NCBI GenBank assembly: GCA_019636815.1
Contig: JAHBWT010000007.1
Location: 25,528 to 89,527, forward strand
Direction of reading: 5' to 3'
From: Nitrospira sp.
Lineage (GTDB): Bacteria; Nitrospirota; Nitrospiria; Nitrospirales; Nitrospiraceae
DNA length: 64,000 nucleotides
The notes under the pieces are model-generated. The model was not told the DNA's origin, made no database searches, and was given only the letters and a program-made list of their open reading frames with translations. Both the position numbers and the translations under genes were made by a program. The first letter of the stretch is position 1. Every line of letters begins with the position of its first letter. Below, one piece after another: positions 45,706-55,518 of the stretch.

Positions 45706-46482
45706 TTGAATCAGAAACTTTCCCCACTCATTGAGTTGCAAAAACTTGATCTCCGGATCATGGAGATCAACGAGACTCGCCGAAAAATTCCCGAGCGCCT
45801 TCATGCCGCTGAGTCACCTCTCCGAGAGGCGACTCAGCTTTTGACCGACACACAAACTGCTGTGGACGCCGCGACCAAGGAACGGCGCGCGCACGAAAAG
45901 GATCTCGATGCGCATGAGGCCCATACGGAGAAGATGAAATCGCATGCGGCCAGTCTGAAGACCAACAAGGAATATCAAGCGCATTTGTTCGAGTTGGAGT
46001 TGGCTAACAAGAAGCGCGGAGACTTTGAAGAAAAGATTCTCTTGTCGATGGACAAGGTCGATCAACTCCAGAAGACTGCCAAAGAACTTCAAGACAAAAA
46101 GGACGCCTTAGAAAAAGTCTTTACGCGAGAGAAGCAAGGATTGGATGCACAGGATAAGGAGCTGGCAGCCGAACTGGCACAACTCGAAGCATCCTATCGG
46201 GAAGCGTCACTGAAGGTTGAGAAGCGTCTGCTCGAACGGTACAACCAGGTGAAGGCGTCGCGGAAGGATCAGCCTCTTGCTGCGGTGCGAGACGGGATCT
46301 GCGCCGGGTGCCGTCTCCAAATCCCACCGCAGCTCATCGCGCAAGTCAAGCGTTCCGATGATTTGCACATCTGCCCCTATTGCCGTCGAATGCTGTATTG
46401 GGAGGGGGAACCGGTGACGGAAACCTCGTCTCCTCTCAGTGAAGCGAAAAAAGCCGATATGGAAGTAGGTGAATCGGTTTAG
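45706..46482 (+). CDS. Coiled-coil protein with C-terminal C4 zinc ribbon
   Basis: 258 residues starting with TTG at 45706 (GGAAAGGG upstream). A long antiparallel-type coiled coil covers about residues 10-190 (LQKLDLRIMEINETRRKIPE; KSHAASLKTNKEYQAHLFEL). Then comes GICAGCRLQIPPQLIAQVK and DDLHICPYCRRMLYWE, giving a C-x2-C...C-x2-C zinc ribbon. This is the CT398/DUF164-like family, thought to be nucleic-acid- or translation-associated but not firmly characterised. It stands alone between the tRNA and rnhC. Confidence 0.87.
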   Translation: MNQKLSPLIELQKLDLRIMEINETRRKIPERLHAAESPLREATQLLTDTQTAVDAATKERRAHEKDLDAHEAHTEKMKSHAASLKTNKEYQAHLFELELANKKRGDFEEKILLSMDKVDQLQKTAKELQDKKDALEKVFTREKQGLDAQDKELAAELAQLEASYREASLKVEKRLLERYNQVKASRKDQPLAAVRDGICAGCRLQIPPQLIAQVKRSDDLHICPYCRRMLYWEGEPVTETSSPLSEAKKADMEVGESV

Positions 46483-46982
46483 GCCGGTTGTCACTAGCCC
46501 ATCACGTGTCTTACTCCAGAACAGGGGAACAGCCGTCAGGTATAATCCGGATGCTGCTGGATCCAACTCTGATACACGAGTGCCTAGTCCGATACAGATA
46601 GTCATCAACTCCGCACCTCGCGATCTGCTTCATCTTTCTGAAAAACAGCCACATCGAGTATCTCATCAGCATGGATGTCGATATCATCCCAGAAGTCTGG
46701 ATTTCTAGGAAGACTGCGAGAGGTCAGCATTGGGAGGGAGAAGCGGTCACGAAGTTTTCTTCTATTCTAAATGAATGGTTGTACCCGAATTCTCAGTGTC
46801 TAAAGCAGATGCAGGCCCACTGGCGACGATGGTGCAAGGCATATTCATGATGCCGAGAGGACGAACCTCACTTCGTGCCGTCTGGCAGAAGGCCACTGGA
46901 CTATCACATAGGCGATTGTCGCAGCAATTGATGGCTAGGATGAAGGTTGCGAAATAGAAGTGCGATGAGTGGGATGCATGGC
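46483..46982. other. Intergenic 500 bases with a doubtful 59-codon ORF
   Basis: Between the zinc-ribbon gene and the convergent RNase HIII gene. A plus-strand frame from ATG 46671 to a stop at 46850 encodes 59 residues with a W-rich end (VTKFSSILNEWLYPNSQ, QAHWRRWCKAYS). It has no ribosome site and no family, so I leave it as a possible remnant. No RNA or strong terminator seen. Confidence 0.3.
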
Positions 46983-47651
46983 CTAGGCCAGGTTTTCCAG
47001 CACCGTCTTCGTGGTCTTAAAATGCAGCTTGGCCACTGATCCCAGCCAGTCCTGACCATGTTTCTTGATGACCATCCTTGCCGCAAGTTCGCCAGCCGGT
47101 GAGGCGCCTTTGGGTAAGGTGGTACCGACTTCGTTGGATAGTCGTTTCAATCGGATCAGGAATTCCGCCCGGGCCAAGATCGAGGCCGCCGCGACGGCCA
47201 GATCGGATTCAGCTCTCGTTCGTTGGTCTAGGACGATCGTCCGCCCCTTCTCTTGCAGTGCGTTGAGAATCAGTCGCTCATCCCCAAACTGATCGGAAAT
47301 CGCCCGCTCGCAGGTCACACCTCGCTCCAGTAGATTCTCCAGCGCTTTGGCATGGCCCCAGGCGAGTAAGCGATTCAAGTTGCGAATTTTCCCATAGAGT
47401 TCGTTGTACTTCTTCGGCCCGATGGCAATGACGCTGTGTGGACAGATGGTTTTAATATCGGGGGCCATTTCGAGGACTCGCCCGTCGGACAATTTTTTGC
47501 TGTCCCTCACACCCATGAGCTTCAGCTCGCCTTGCGTTGTAGCATTCACGAAGACGGCGGCGATAACGAGCGGGCCGAAGTAGTCGCCCTTCCCTGATTC
47601 ATCGATGCCGATGCGCTCGATCCTGTTGTGAGGATGTGACGTACTCATCAT
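46983..47651 (-). CDS. rnhC: Ribonuclease HIII, catalytic domain only
   Basis: About 222 residues from the ATG at 47651 (GGGAG about 7 nt upstream). The type 2 RNase H active site is GIDESGKGDYFGPLVIAA (D-E pair), with GVRDSKKLSDGRVL, YNELYGKIRNLNRLLAWGHA and TIVLDQRTRAESDLAVAAAS carrying the later acids. The G-K-G-D-Y-F-G-P-L pattern and the N-R-L-L-A-W motif mark HIII rather than HII. It removes RNA from RNA/DNA hybrids. It is shorter than the approximately 310-residue Bacillus enzyme because the N-terminal substrate-binding domain is missing. Confidence 0.88.
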   Translation of the reverse strand: MMSTSHPHNRIERIGIDESGKGDYFGPLVIAAVFVNATTQGELKLMGVRDSKKLSDGRVLEMAPDIKTICPHSVIAIGPKKYNELYGKIRNLNRLLAWGHAKALENLLERGVTCERAISDQFGDERLILNALQEKGRTIVLDQRTRAESDLAVAAASILARAEFLIRLKRLSNEVGTTLPKGASPAGELAARMVIKKHGQDWLGSVAKLHFKTTKTVLENLA

Positions 47652-47761
47652 GCTCCTGCTCCCTCTAGAAATCCCGATGAGGCGGCGATAATCTATCAAC
47701 CGATTCTAGCGTGGTCAATCATGTGAAGACTTGCCGAGCGAGACTTTGCTGGAGGTTGAAG

Positions 47762-48634
47762 ATGAGAATGCATACCCAGAAGCGCATATCTGCAACAACG
47801 ATCTTCTGTCTCCTGATGGGGGGAATCGGTCTCGCAGGATGTGAGACCAATCCCTATACAGGACGGTCACAACTGTTGATGACGTCGGTGGGGCAAGAAA
47901 TGCAAATGGGAGCCCAGGCGTATAATCAGGTCAAGAGCGACCCCAAAATGCCGCCCTCGCAAGATCCGAGAGAGGTTGAACCGGTGAAAAGGGTAGCGGC
48001 TCGGATTGTTGAGGCGGCGAAACGGTCGAAGTATGCCGAGATGGCAAAGCAGTTCCAGTGGGAAGTGACGGTGATCAAGGACGATAAGACGGCCAACGCG
48101 TTTGCGCTGCCTGGTGGCAAAATGGCGGTCTACACCGGTATGTTCCCAATGGCTAAAACGGAGGCCGGATTAGCAGCGGTGATGGGACATGAGGTCGTCC
48201 ATGCATTGGCTCGCCATGGTGCGGAGCGTATGAGTCAGGGGCAGGTCGCGAATGTCGGGTTGCAGGTTGTCGGTGCGGCGATCGGACTGAGTGGCGGAAA
48301 TCCAATGCTGAGCCAGGCGACCATGGCTGCCCTTGGCGCGGGAGCGCAGGTCGGCGTTCTGCTTCCATTCAGTCGAAAGCATGAATCGGAGGCGGACTAC
48401 GTCGGGATTCTGCTGGCGGCTGATGCCGGGTACGATCCTCGCGAGTCTGTCGCGCTCTGGGAACGGATGGCAGAGGCGACGGGGGGGAGCGGGCCGTCGG
48501 AATTCCTGTCGACCCATCCGAGTCACGGCACCCGCATCGATCAATTAAAAGAATGGATGCCTGAGGCGATGGCGATTTATCAGAAGAGAGCCAAGATGCC
48601 GGCTACTCCTTTGCCAGAGATCGAGAGCAGATAA
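47762..48634 (+). CDS. M48-family metalloprotease lipoprotein
   Basis: 290 residues from MRMHTQKRISA (GGAGG 7 nt upstream). A signal peptide ends in a lipobox (IGLAGC). The zinc motif is HEVVHALARHG (H143, E144, H147), and the third ligand is the Glu in KHESEADYVG. NPYTGRSQLLMTSVGQEMQM and FLSTHPSHGTRIDQLKEW are conserved ends of this lipoprotein subfamily (YcaL/LoiP-like). It is probably anchored to the outer or inner membrane facing the periplasm and degrades damaged envelope proteins. It stands directly before rnpB. Confidence 0.92.
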   Translation: MRMHTQKRISATTIFCLLMGGIGLAGCETNPYTGRSQLLMTSVGQEMQMGAQAYNQVKSDPKMPPSQDPREVEPVKRVAARIVEAAKRSKYAEMAKQFQWEVTVIKDDKTANAFALPGGKMAVYTGMFPMAKTEAGLAAVMGHEVVHALARHGAERMSQGQVANVGLQVVGAAIGLSGGNPMLSQATMAALGAGAQVGVLLPFSRKHESEADYVGILLAADAGYDPRESVALWERMAEATGGSGPSEFLSTHPSHGTRIDQLKEWMPEAMAIYQKRAKMPATPLPEIESR

Positions 48635-48681
48635 ATGCTCTGCGGCTTTGAGCCGGTCGTGATCAAGAAGCATAAGCCCGC

Positions 48682-48710
48682 TTGTTACGGACCGGCTTCA
48701 TTCTTTATAC
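48682..48710 (+). promoter_or_regulatory. Promoter of rnpB
   Basis: TTGTTA (48682-48687) is separated by exactly 17 nt from TTATAC (48705-48710). The RNA's first paired base lies 8 nt beyond, the right distance for a start of transcription. Confidence 0.6.
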
Positions 48711-48717
48711 TGACTCG

Positions 48718-49152
48718 GCGTGGGTGGAAGATTGGATGGTCGCTCGGTGCCTAGAGCATCGGGAGGAAAGTCCGGACTCCACGGGCAGGGCGCTGGATAA
48801 TTCCCAGGCGGAGCAATCCGACACCGGCACCACAGAAATCAAACCGCCGATGGCCAAGGCGATGGATCCCATCTGGTCGCTGCGGCTCAGGTAAGGGTGA
48901 AACGGTGGGGTAAGAGCCCACCGCGGTGGTGGTGACATCACCGGCATGGTAAGCGTCGCCCGGTGCAAGGCCAAATAGGAAGACACGTGTCGGACTCTTT
49001 ACTGGGTCCTGCACACCGGCTGGCCCGGTCGGGGTCTTCGGGTAGGTCGCTTGAGGTTCGAGGTAACTCGAATCCCAGAGAAATGATCATCCAGGCAAAG
49101 GGGGAAATTTCTTTGCGGGACAGAATCCGGCTTATAGGTCTTCCACCCACGC
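48718..49152 (+). ncRNA. rnpB: RNase P RNA, bacterial type A
   Basis: About 435 nt. The universal blocks are present: GAGGAAAGTCCGGACTCC near the 5' end (48769-48786) and CAGAATCCGGCTTATAGG near the 3' end. The terminal helix P1 is perfect over 14 bp (48718-48731 with 49139-49152). GGGTGAAACGG with GGTAAGAGCCCACCG (the P10/P11 area) lies between. It is the catalytic RNA that trims tRNA 5' ends. It has its own promoter just upstream. Small open frames inside it are meaningless. Confidence 0.97.
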
Positions 49153-49194
49153 TCCCTTGAGCACTAATGTTTTTCGGAACTACTTCCTGGCTAG

Positions 49195-50007
49195 GGCCTG
49201 TTAACACTAGCGTAAGCCATCCACGATCAACGCGAAGTTGATGAACGCGACGAACATGAGATCGAGCTTGTCAAACCGCGAGAAGAGGCGCCGAAATCCC
49301 TTGAGCCGGCGGAACAGCCGTTCGATCTCATTGCGACGTTTATACAGGGCACGATCGTAGTCCCAGGGCGTGCGGCGATTGCTCTTAGGAGGTACCACCG
49401 GGACATACCCGAGCTCCTCGGCCAGCTGTCGTGTCTCATCGCCTTCATACGCTCGATCCATTACCAAGGGGATCGGGCGCGGCCGTTTCCCGAAGCGATG
49501 CAGCAGCGTGCGTCCCTCAGGGGCATCATGGGCCTGGCCCGGCGACAGGGCAAACGTCAGGGCCGTTCGAGCATCCGCGGCAACCAGATGAATCTTGGTG
49601 GTCCACCCGCCACGGGAGCGGCCCAGGGCTTGCGGACCGTTTTTTTTAATGCCCCCGTCCCATCCGGATGGACCGTGACGATCGTGCTGTCCAACGCCAC
49701 GACCTCGAGCTTCACGCGGAGGATTTGCGCCTGTTGCAACTGGGTAAAGACGCGATCCAGCACGCCGCTCTTCGCCCACCGATTCATGCGCGTATAGACC
49801 GTGTGCCAGTTCCCGAACTGCTTGGGGAGGCCACGCCATTTGCAGCCTTGCTCGGCGACGTACAAGATCGCGTTCAGGACCTGCAGATTGTCGAGCGTCA
49901 CGTTGCCGCGTTGGGTCGGGAGGCAGCGCTCGATGTGCCGATACTGAGCCTTGGTGAGTTCCATGTGCGCAGTATCGCATAAACAACATCAGTAGTGTTA
50001 ACAGGCC
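49195..50007 (-). mobile_element. IS5-family insertion sequence (IS427-like group)
   Basis: An 813-bp element bounded by 14-bp perfect inverted repeats (GGCCTGTTAACACT at 49195-49208 and its complement at 49994-50007), flanked on both sides by CTAG (49191-49194 and 50008-50011), which is read as the target duplication. It encodes one transposase in two frames on the minus strand. It is inserted 43 nt behind rnpB, apparently without harming a gene. The sharp ends and intact catalytic residues suggest a recent and possibly active insertion. Confidence 0.95.
49207..49964 (-). CDS. IS5-family DDE transposase made by programmed -1 frameshift
   Basis: The first frame (49964 down to about 49640) has the N-terminal DUF4096-like part (YRHIERCLPTQRGNVTLDN, GCKWRGLPKQFGNWHTVYTR) and the first catalytic Asp (ALDSTIVTVHPDG). 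At a run of eight A on the sense strand (plus-strand T run 49640-49647) a -1 slip leads into the second frame: RSRGGWTTKIHLVAADA, VMDRAYEGDE (second Asp) and RRNEIERLFRRLKGFRR (Glu). The total length of 758 nt fits one backward slip. All three DDE residues are present, so the enzyme could be active. Confidence 0.9.
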
Positions 50008-50189
50008 CTAGTCTCCTCGGGACTTCATGCGTCGCCATATTGACGGGCCCAGAATGGGGATGCTAGGATCTGAGATCTTTCCCCATGATTTCAAAGACAT
50101 TTCTGCATGATAATGCTGACTCCGCCTGGCGTGTCCCCTGAAGTCCGACGGAGAGGAGCAGATCCCATGCATGCAGTGGGAGGGTTGTT

Positions 50190-51965
50190 ATGAAACTCAC
50201 CGGTGCTGAAATCTTCATCGAGTGCCTGAAGCGTGAGGGGGTGAAAACCGTCTTCGCGCTGCCTGGTGGAGTCGTCTTGAAGATTTTCGATACATTCCAT
50301 CAGCAGAAAGACGTTGAAGTGATTTTAACGCGTCATGAACAGGGCGCCGGCCATATGGCGGAAGGGTATGCCAAAGCCACAGGAAAGGCGGGCGTGTGTT
50401 TGGTCACATCTGGTCCCGGCATGACCAATGTCATCACAGCGTTGGCCGATGCGTATATGGATTCAGTCCCCTTGGTCTGTTTCAGCGGCCAAGTCCCCAC
50501 CAGTTTGATCGGAAACGATGCGTTTCAGGAAGCCGACAACGTGGGGTTGAGCCGCCCCTGCACGAAGTACAACTTCCTCGTCAAAGACGTGAACGATCTG
50601 GCCGGTATGATCAAAGAAGCGTTTTACATTGCGACCACTGGGCGGCCTGGTCCGGTGCTCGTCGACATCCCGAAAGACGTGTCGATGGCCAAAACGGAAT
50701 TCACTTATCCGAGTTCGGTCTCGATCCGCGGGTACAACCCGACTTACGAAGGAAACAAGTGGCAGATCAAGCAAGCTGCTGAAGCAATCATGAAGGCCAA
50801 GAAGCCGATTCTGTATGTGGGTGGCGGTGTGGTCTTCTCCAAAGCTTCGCAAGAACTGCTCGAGTTGGCCGAGATGACGCAGATCCCCGTGGATATGACG
50901 TTGATGGGGCTCGGAGCGTTTCCGGGAGAACACCCTCTCTCCATGGGTATGCTCGGGATGCACGGGACCTATCAGGCCAATATGGCCATGCATTATTCCG
51001 ATCTGGTGATCGCCATCGGCGCACGGTTTGATGACCGAGTGACGGGGAAAGTGTCGGAATTCTGTCCCCATGCGAAGGTGATTCATGTGGATATCGACCC
51101 GACATCCATTCGAAAGAACATTCACGTGGATATTCCTATCGTTGGTGACTGTAAGACCGTGCTCCGTGAGTTGAACCAGATCTTGCGCGCGACGGTCAAC
51201 GGTGAGCAAAAAGACCTTCGAAAGCCGTGGTGGGATCAGATCAGAGAATGGCAACAGGCTCATCCCTTAACCTACCAACAAGAGAAGGATGGGCCGATCA
51301 AACCGCAGCAGGTGGTGAAGCGGTTGTTCGAGCTGACGAAGGACCGTGATCCGATCGTCGCGACCGATGTCGGTCAGCACCAAATGTGGGCCGCCCAGTA
51401 TTTCAAATTGGCTAAACCGAATCGATGGCTAACCTCGGGGGGCCTTGGGACTATGGGATTTGGGTTCCCTGCTGCCATGGGGGCACAGGCCGCTTTCCGG
51501 GATCGGTTGGTGCTCTGTATTGCCGGAGACGGCAGTGTTCAGATGAATATGCAGGAAATGGCGACGGCCGTGGTGAACAAGTTGCCGGTGAAGATCATCA
51601 TCCTGAACAATGGATTTCACGGCATGGTTCGGCAATGGCAAGACCTGTTTTACGAAGGGCGGTACGCGTCGAGCTATTTGGATACGACTCCGGATTTTGT
51701 CAAACTGGCGGATGCGTACGGAGCGGTGGGATTGCGCGTCAAGAAGGTTGGTGATCTCGATGCCGTGTTGAAAGAAGCTTTATCTACGGACAAACCCGTT
51801 ATCGTGGATGTGCCGACCTATCCCTATGAAAATTGCTATCCTATGATCCCGGCCGGTGGATGCAATCATGAGATGATTCTGGAAGATCCACCGGAGTTGA
51901 AGAAGAAGCAATCAGGCTCAACGAAAGTGACGCCGGAAGATAAGGATACTGTGCTCACAGCATAA
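50190..51965 (+). CDS. ilvB: Acetolactate synthase, catalytic (large) subunit
   Basis: 591 residues of the biosynthetic TPP-enzyme type. Motifs: the Glu for TPP activation in ILTRHEQGAGHMAEGYA, GPGMTNVITALADAYMDSVP, the FAD/central domain (HGTYQANMAMHYSDLVIAIG, ARFDDRVTGKV) and the TPP signature GDGSVQMNMQEMATAV to IILNNGFHGMVRQWQ. It makes acetolactate and acetohydroxybutyrate for Val, Leu and Ile. GGGAGGG precedes the ATG. It is the first gene of ilvB-ilvN-ilvC-psd-pssA, about 180 nt behind the IS element. Confidence 0.97.
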   Translation: MKLTGAEIFIECLKREGVKTVFALPGGVVLKIFDTFHQQKDVEVILTRHEQGAGHMAEGYAKATGKAGVCLVTSGPGMTNVITALADAYMDSVPLVCFSGQVPTSLIGNDAFQEADNVGLSRPCTKYNFLVKDVNDLAGMIKEAFYIATTGRPGPVLVDIPKDVSMAKTEFTYPSSVSIRGYNPTYEGNKWQIKQAAEAIMKAKKPILYVGGGVVFSKASQELLELAEMTQIPVDMTLMGLGAFPGEHPLSMGMLGMHGTYQANMAMHYSDLVIAIGARFDDRVTGKVSEFCPHAKVIHVDIDPTSIRKNIHVDIPIVGDCKTVLRELNQILRATVNGEQKDLRKPWWDQIREWQQAHPLTYQQEKDGPIKPQQVVKRLFELTKDRDPIVATDVGQHQMWAAQYFKLAKPNRWLTSGGLGTMGFGFPAAMGAQAAFRDRLVLCIAGDGSVQMNMQEMATAVVNKLPVKIIILNNGFHGMVRQWQDLFYEGRYASSYLDTTPDFVKLADAYGAVGLRVKKVGDLDAVLKEALSTDKPVIVDVPTYPYENCYPMIPAGGCNHEMILEDPPELKKKQSGSTKVTPEDKDTVLTA

Positions 51966-52044
51966 AGGAAGTGCTGCGCGAGAAGCGCTCAGGGCTGAGT
52001 GATCGGACTCGGCTCTCAGTACTCGAATCTCAGCACTCAACAAG

Positions 52045-52563
52045 ATGGAACACATCATTTCCGTGACTGTTGAAAATAAGTTCGGAGTTCTGTCGCGGGT
52101 GGCCGGATTATTCAGCGGGCGAGGTTTCAACATCGAGAGTTTGTCGGTCGCCCCCACGCTTGACCCTTCTATGTCACAGATGACGATTGTGACGTCGGGT
52201 GATGAGCGGATCATTGAGCAGATCGTGAAGCAACTGAACAAACTCATCGATGTGATCAAGGTGGTGGATCTGAACGAAACGGAGTTTGTCTCACGAGAGA
52301 CCGCGATCATCAAGGTCCATACGAAGGACCAGGATCGAGCTGAAGCGCTCAGGATTGTGGACATTTTTCGAGCGAACGTGATTGATTCAACGCCGACGAC
52401 CTACACGATCGAAGTATCCGGGGATCCCAAAAAGATTGAAGCGATCATCAACCTGCTCCAGCCTCTTGGGATCAAGGATTTGGTCCGCACCGGCCGCGTT
52501 GCTGTTGCTCGTGAGCCAGTCCGTACCGCAGCCGTCCACGCGAAGAAAGTGGCTCGCGAATAG
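52045..52563 (+). CDS. ilvN: Acetolactate synthase, regulatory (small) subunit
   Basis: 172 residues. The N-terminal ACT domain is HIISVTVENKFGVLSRVAGL, FSGRGFNIESLSVAP and TIVTSGDERIIEQIVKQLNK. The C-terminal domain (IIKVHTKDQDRAEALRIVD) is of the IlvH length. It should carry valine feedback inhibition of IlvB. It lies 79 nt after ilvB, with no good ribosome site visible directly upstream. Confidence 0.95.
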   Translation: MEHIISVTVENKFGVLSRVAGLFSGRGFNIESLSVAPTLDPSMSQMTIVTSGDERIIEQIVKQLNKLIDVIKVVDLNETEFVSRETAIIKVHTKDQDRAEALRIVDIFRANVIDSTPTTYTIEVSGDPKKIEAIINLLQPLGIKDLVRTGRVAVAREPVRTAAVHAKKVARE

Positions 52564-52603
52564 CGTCCTTCGAGAAAAATGGCAGTTTGTTATATATTGA
52601 TGA

Positions 52604-53635
<1,032 letters not shown>

Positions 53636-53645
53636 GGGGCATTCT

Positions 53646-54296
53646 GTGGCAGATCGTGCTGTCGGTATCCCATTCGCCAAAGAAGGAATTCCCTTCATCG
53701 CAGCGCCGGCCGGCATTACACTACTGGCTGGATGGTTGGGGTGGTCGGTCGTCGCGTTTCTCGGAGGCGTTGCGACTCTCTTCTCGGCGTGGTTCTTCCG
53801 GAATCCAGCCAGGGTCGTGCCCCAAGGCCATAATCTGGTCGTCGCTCCAGGCGATGGAAAGGTGATTGCAATCGAAGAAGAGTTCGAGCCGAGGTATTTG
53901 AAAGAACGTTGTATCAGGCTCACGATCTTTTTGAACGTATTCAACGTCCATATCAATCGGATGCCCTGTGATGGGCTCATCGAAGATGTGCAGTATCAAC
54001 CAGGGTTGTTCATGGTGGCCAGCAAGCCGGAGGCCACGTTGAGGAACGAACAGAATGCCGTGATGATCAAGACTCACGAAGGCATCAAGGTGTTGTGCGT
54101 TCAAGTGGCAGGTCTGATCGCTCGGCGCATCGTGTCTTGGGTCTCGCCTCAGGATCAGGCAATCCGAGGTGAACGGTACGGGCTGATCCGCTTTGGATCC
54201 AGAATGGATACCTTTCTTCCGATCGGCACCAACGTTCGTGTGGCGATCGGGGATCGAGTGAAGGGGGGCGAAACAATTGTGGGAGAATTGCCATGA
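53646..54296 (+). CDS. psd: Phosphatidylserine decarboxylase proenzyme (short form)
   Basis: 216 residues starting with GTG (GAGGGG 8 nt upstream). An N-terminal membrane segment (FIAAPAGITLLAGWLGWSVV) is followed by FFRNPARVVP, VVAPGDGKVI, the FLNVFNVHINRMP motif and the self-cleavage G-S in RYGLIRFGSRMDTF. Cleavage there would make the pyruvoyl group of the alpha chain. It converts phosphatidylserine to phosphatidylethanolamine. It overlaps pssA (ATGA), so the two steps are encoded in one unit inside a branched-chain amino acid operon. Confidence 0.95.
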   Translation: MADRAVGIPFAKEGIPFIAAPAGITLLAGWLGWSVVAFLGGVATLFSAWFFRNPARVVPQGHNLVVAPGDGKVIAIEEEFEPRYLKERCIRLTIFLNVFNVHINRMPCDGLIEDVQYQPGLFMVASKPEATLRNEQNAVMIKTHEGIKVLCVQVAGLIARRIVSWVSPQDQAIRGERYGLIRFGSRMDTFLPIGTNVRVAIGDRVKGGETIVGELP

Positions 54297-55099
54297 AAGC
54301 GGCAGGCTTCAAGAGTTCGTTTGAGAAGGAAGGGAAGCGACGCAAAGCGGCCATGCATCTCATCCCAAATCTGTTTACGACCGGCAACCTGTTTTGCGGA
54401 GTGTTTGCCATCCTGTCCGTCTTCAATGCCAAATATCTGGAAGCGGCCATTGCGATTCTCGTCGCAATGATTTTTGACGTGCTCGACGGAAAATCGGCAC
54501 GTTTGACCAATAGTACGAGCCAATTCGGTTTGGAGTATGACTCGTTGTCCGATGTGGTGTCTTTCGGTGTCGCACCAGGTCTGTTGATTTATTCCTGGGC
54601 GCTGAGCGGACAGGGGACGTTCGGTGTCGCCGTGATGTTTGCCTATGTGGCGATGGGTGCCGTGCGGTTGGCGAGATTCAACTCTACGGTGGCATTAGCA
54701 GACGGGAAATACTTTACCGGGCTGGCCATTCCGGCCGCTGCCGGAGTCGTGTCCTCTCTGGTGGTTTTCGATCATTACATTCTCAAAATGGGAGCGGAAG
54801 CCAAGCCGATCGTGGTTTTGGTCATGACCTTGATACTGGCGTTCTTGATGGTCAGTACCATCAAGTATCGCAGCTTCAAAGAGCTCAAGTTCAAGGGTCA
54901 TCGCCAGATCACCTATCTCGTCTGGGGGATTCTTGCGTTAATGATGGTGGCCGCTTGGCCGGCCGTCATGTTATTTGTCATTTTCGCCGGGTATGCGTTG
55001 ATGGGGCCGGTCGAAAAGTTATGGTGGTTGGTCGCTCCGTCTGCCGGGAAAAAGAGTGGTGGGAAGGTCGACCCATCGCCGATTGAGACAAGATCATAA
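54293..55099 (+). CDS. pssA: CDP-diacylglycerol-serine O-phosphatidyltransferase
   Basis: 268 residues with about eight hydrophobic segments. The CDP-alcohol phosphatidyltransferase signature is complete: D-V-L-D-G-K-S-A-R then G-L-E-Y-D-S-L-S-D (the D-G-x2-A-R-x8-G-x3-D-x3-D pattern, about residues 60-85). The N-terminus (AMHLIPNLFTTGNLFCGVFA) is typical of PssA. It makes phosphatidylserine, the substrate of the overlapping psd gene product. A C-terminal charged tail follows. Confidence 0.95.
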   Translation: MKAAGFKSSFEKEGKRRKAAMHLIPNLFTTGNLFCGVFAILSVFNAKYLEAAIAILVAMIFDVLDGKSARLTNSTSQFGLEYDSLSDVVSFGVAPGLLIYSWALSGQGTFGVAVMFAYVAMGAVRLARFNSTVALADGKYFTGLAIPAAAGVVSSLVVFDHYILKMGAEAKPIVVLVMTLILAFLMVSTIKYRSFKELKFKGHRQITYLVWGILALMMVAAWPAVMLFVIFAGYALMGPVEKLWWLVAPSAGKKSGGKVDPSPIETRS

Positions 55100-55136
55100 C
55101 CGCGAATATGGTGAGGAATCTCGAAGAGTCGAACGG

Positions 55137-55403
55137 CTAAGACGAGGAATAGTAGGCGAATAATCTAGCAGTAGGGTATTGGATACCCCATAGAGAGCTG
55201 GTGGGTGGTGCAAGCCAGCCTAGATTCCGTCGAACTCGCCTCCGAGCCGAATCTCTGAACATGGAGTAGGAGATTCCGTCTCGCCCCCGTAAAGGGCCTA
55301 AAGAAGGGCCTGAACAACAGTCGGTTGTCGGGCTGAATCAGGGTGGTACCACGGAGCGCGAGTCAAGCCTTCGTCCCTGTTAGCGTGGGATGAAGGCTTT
55401 TGT
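55137..55403 (+). promoter_or_regulatory. T-box riboswitch leader upstream of leuA (leucine-type)
   Basis: The leader shows the T-box parts in order: the 5' GACGAGGAATAGTAGGCG block (55141-55158, AGTA motif), the stem I distal part GAGAGCTGGTGGGTGGTGCA (55193-55212) with CAAGCCAGC, the specifier region GAACTCGCC with CTC (Leu) at 55235-55237, and the conserved T-box AGGGTGGTACCACGG (55340-55354). A terminator stem (55365-55377 with 55386-55399) followed by T-rich sequence closes it. TGGT in the T-box would pair with a tRNA ending ACCA, which fits tRNA-Leu. Uncharged tRNA-Leu would block the terminator and turn on leuA. A weak promoter (TTGAGA 55083-55088, TATGGT 55107-55112) lies just upstream. 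Confidence 0.92.
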
Positions 55404-55518
55404 GTTTTTAGATCGCTGAGAATGCCTTCCAGCGGTATCCTCAGTCGCATGCCTCCCCGCGTCCTTGCTGAAAGGACATTCGGAGCGATCTCGTAGAAGA
55501 AGAAAGAAGAGGTCAACC

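Noticed and set aside
48682..49207. Short open frames on both strands within rnpB
   Set aside because: The sequence is an RNase P RNA with universal conserved blocks and a perfect P1 helix; the frames are incidental.
49646..49989. N-terminal part of the long second transposase frame as a separate protein
   Set aside because: Only the part after the A8 run matches a transposase; the upstream part is the out-of-frame reading of the first frame.
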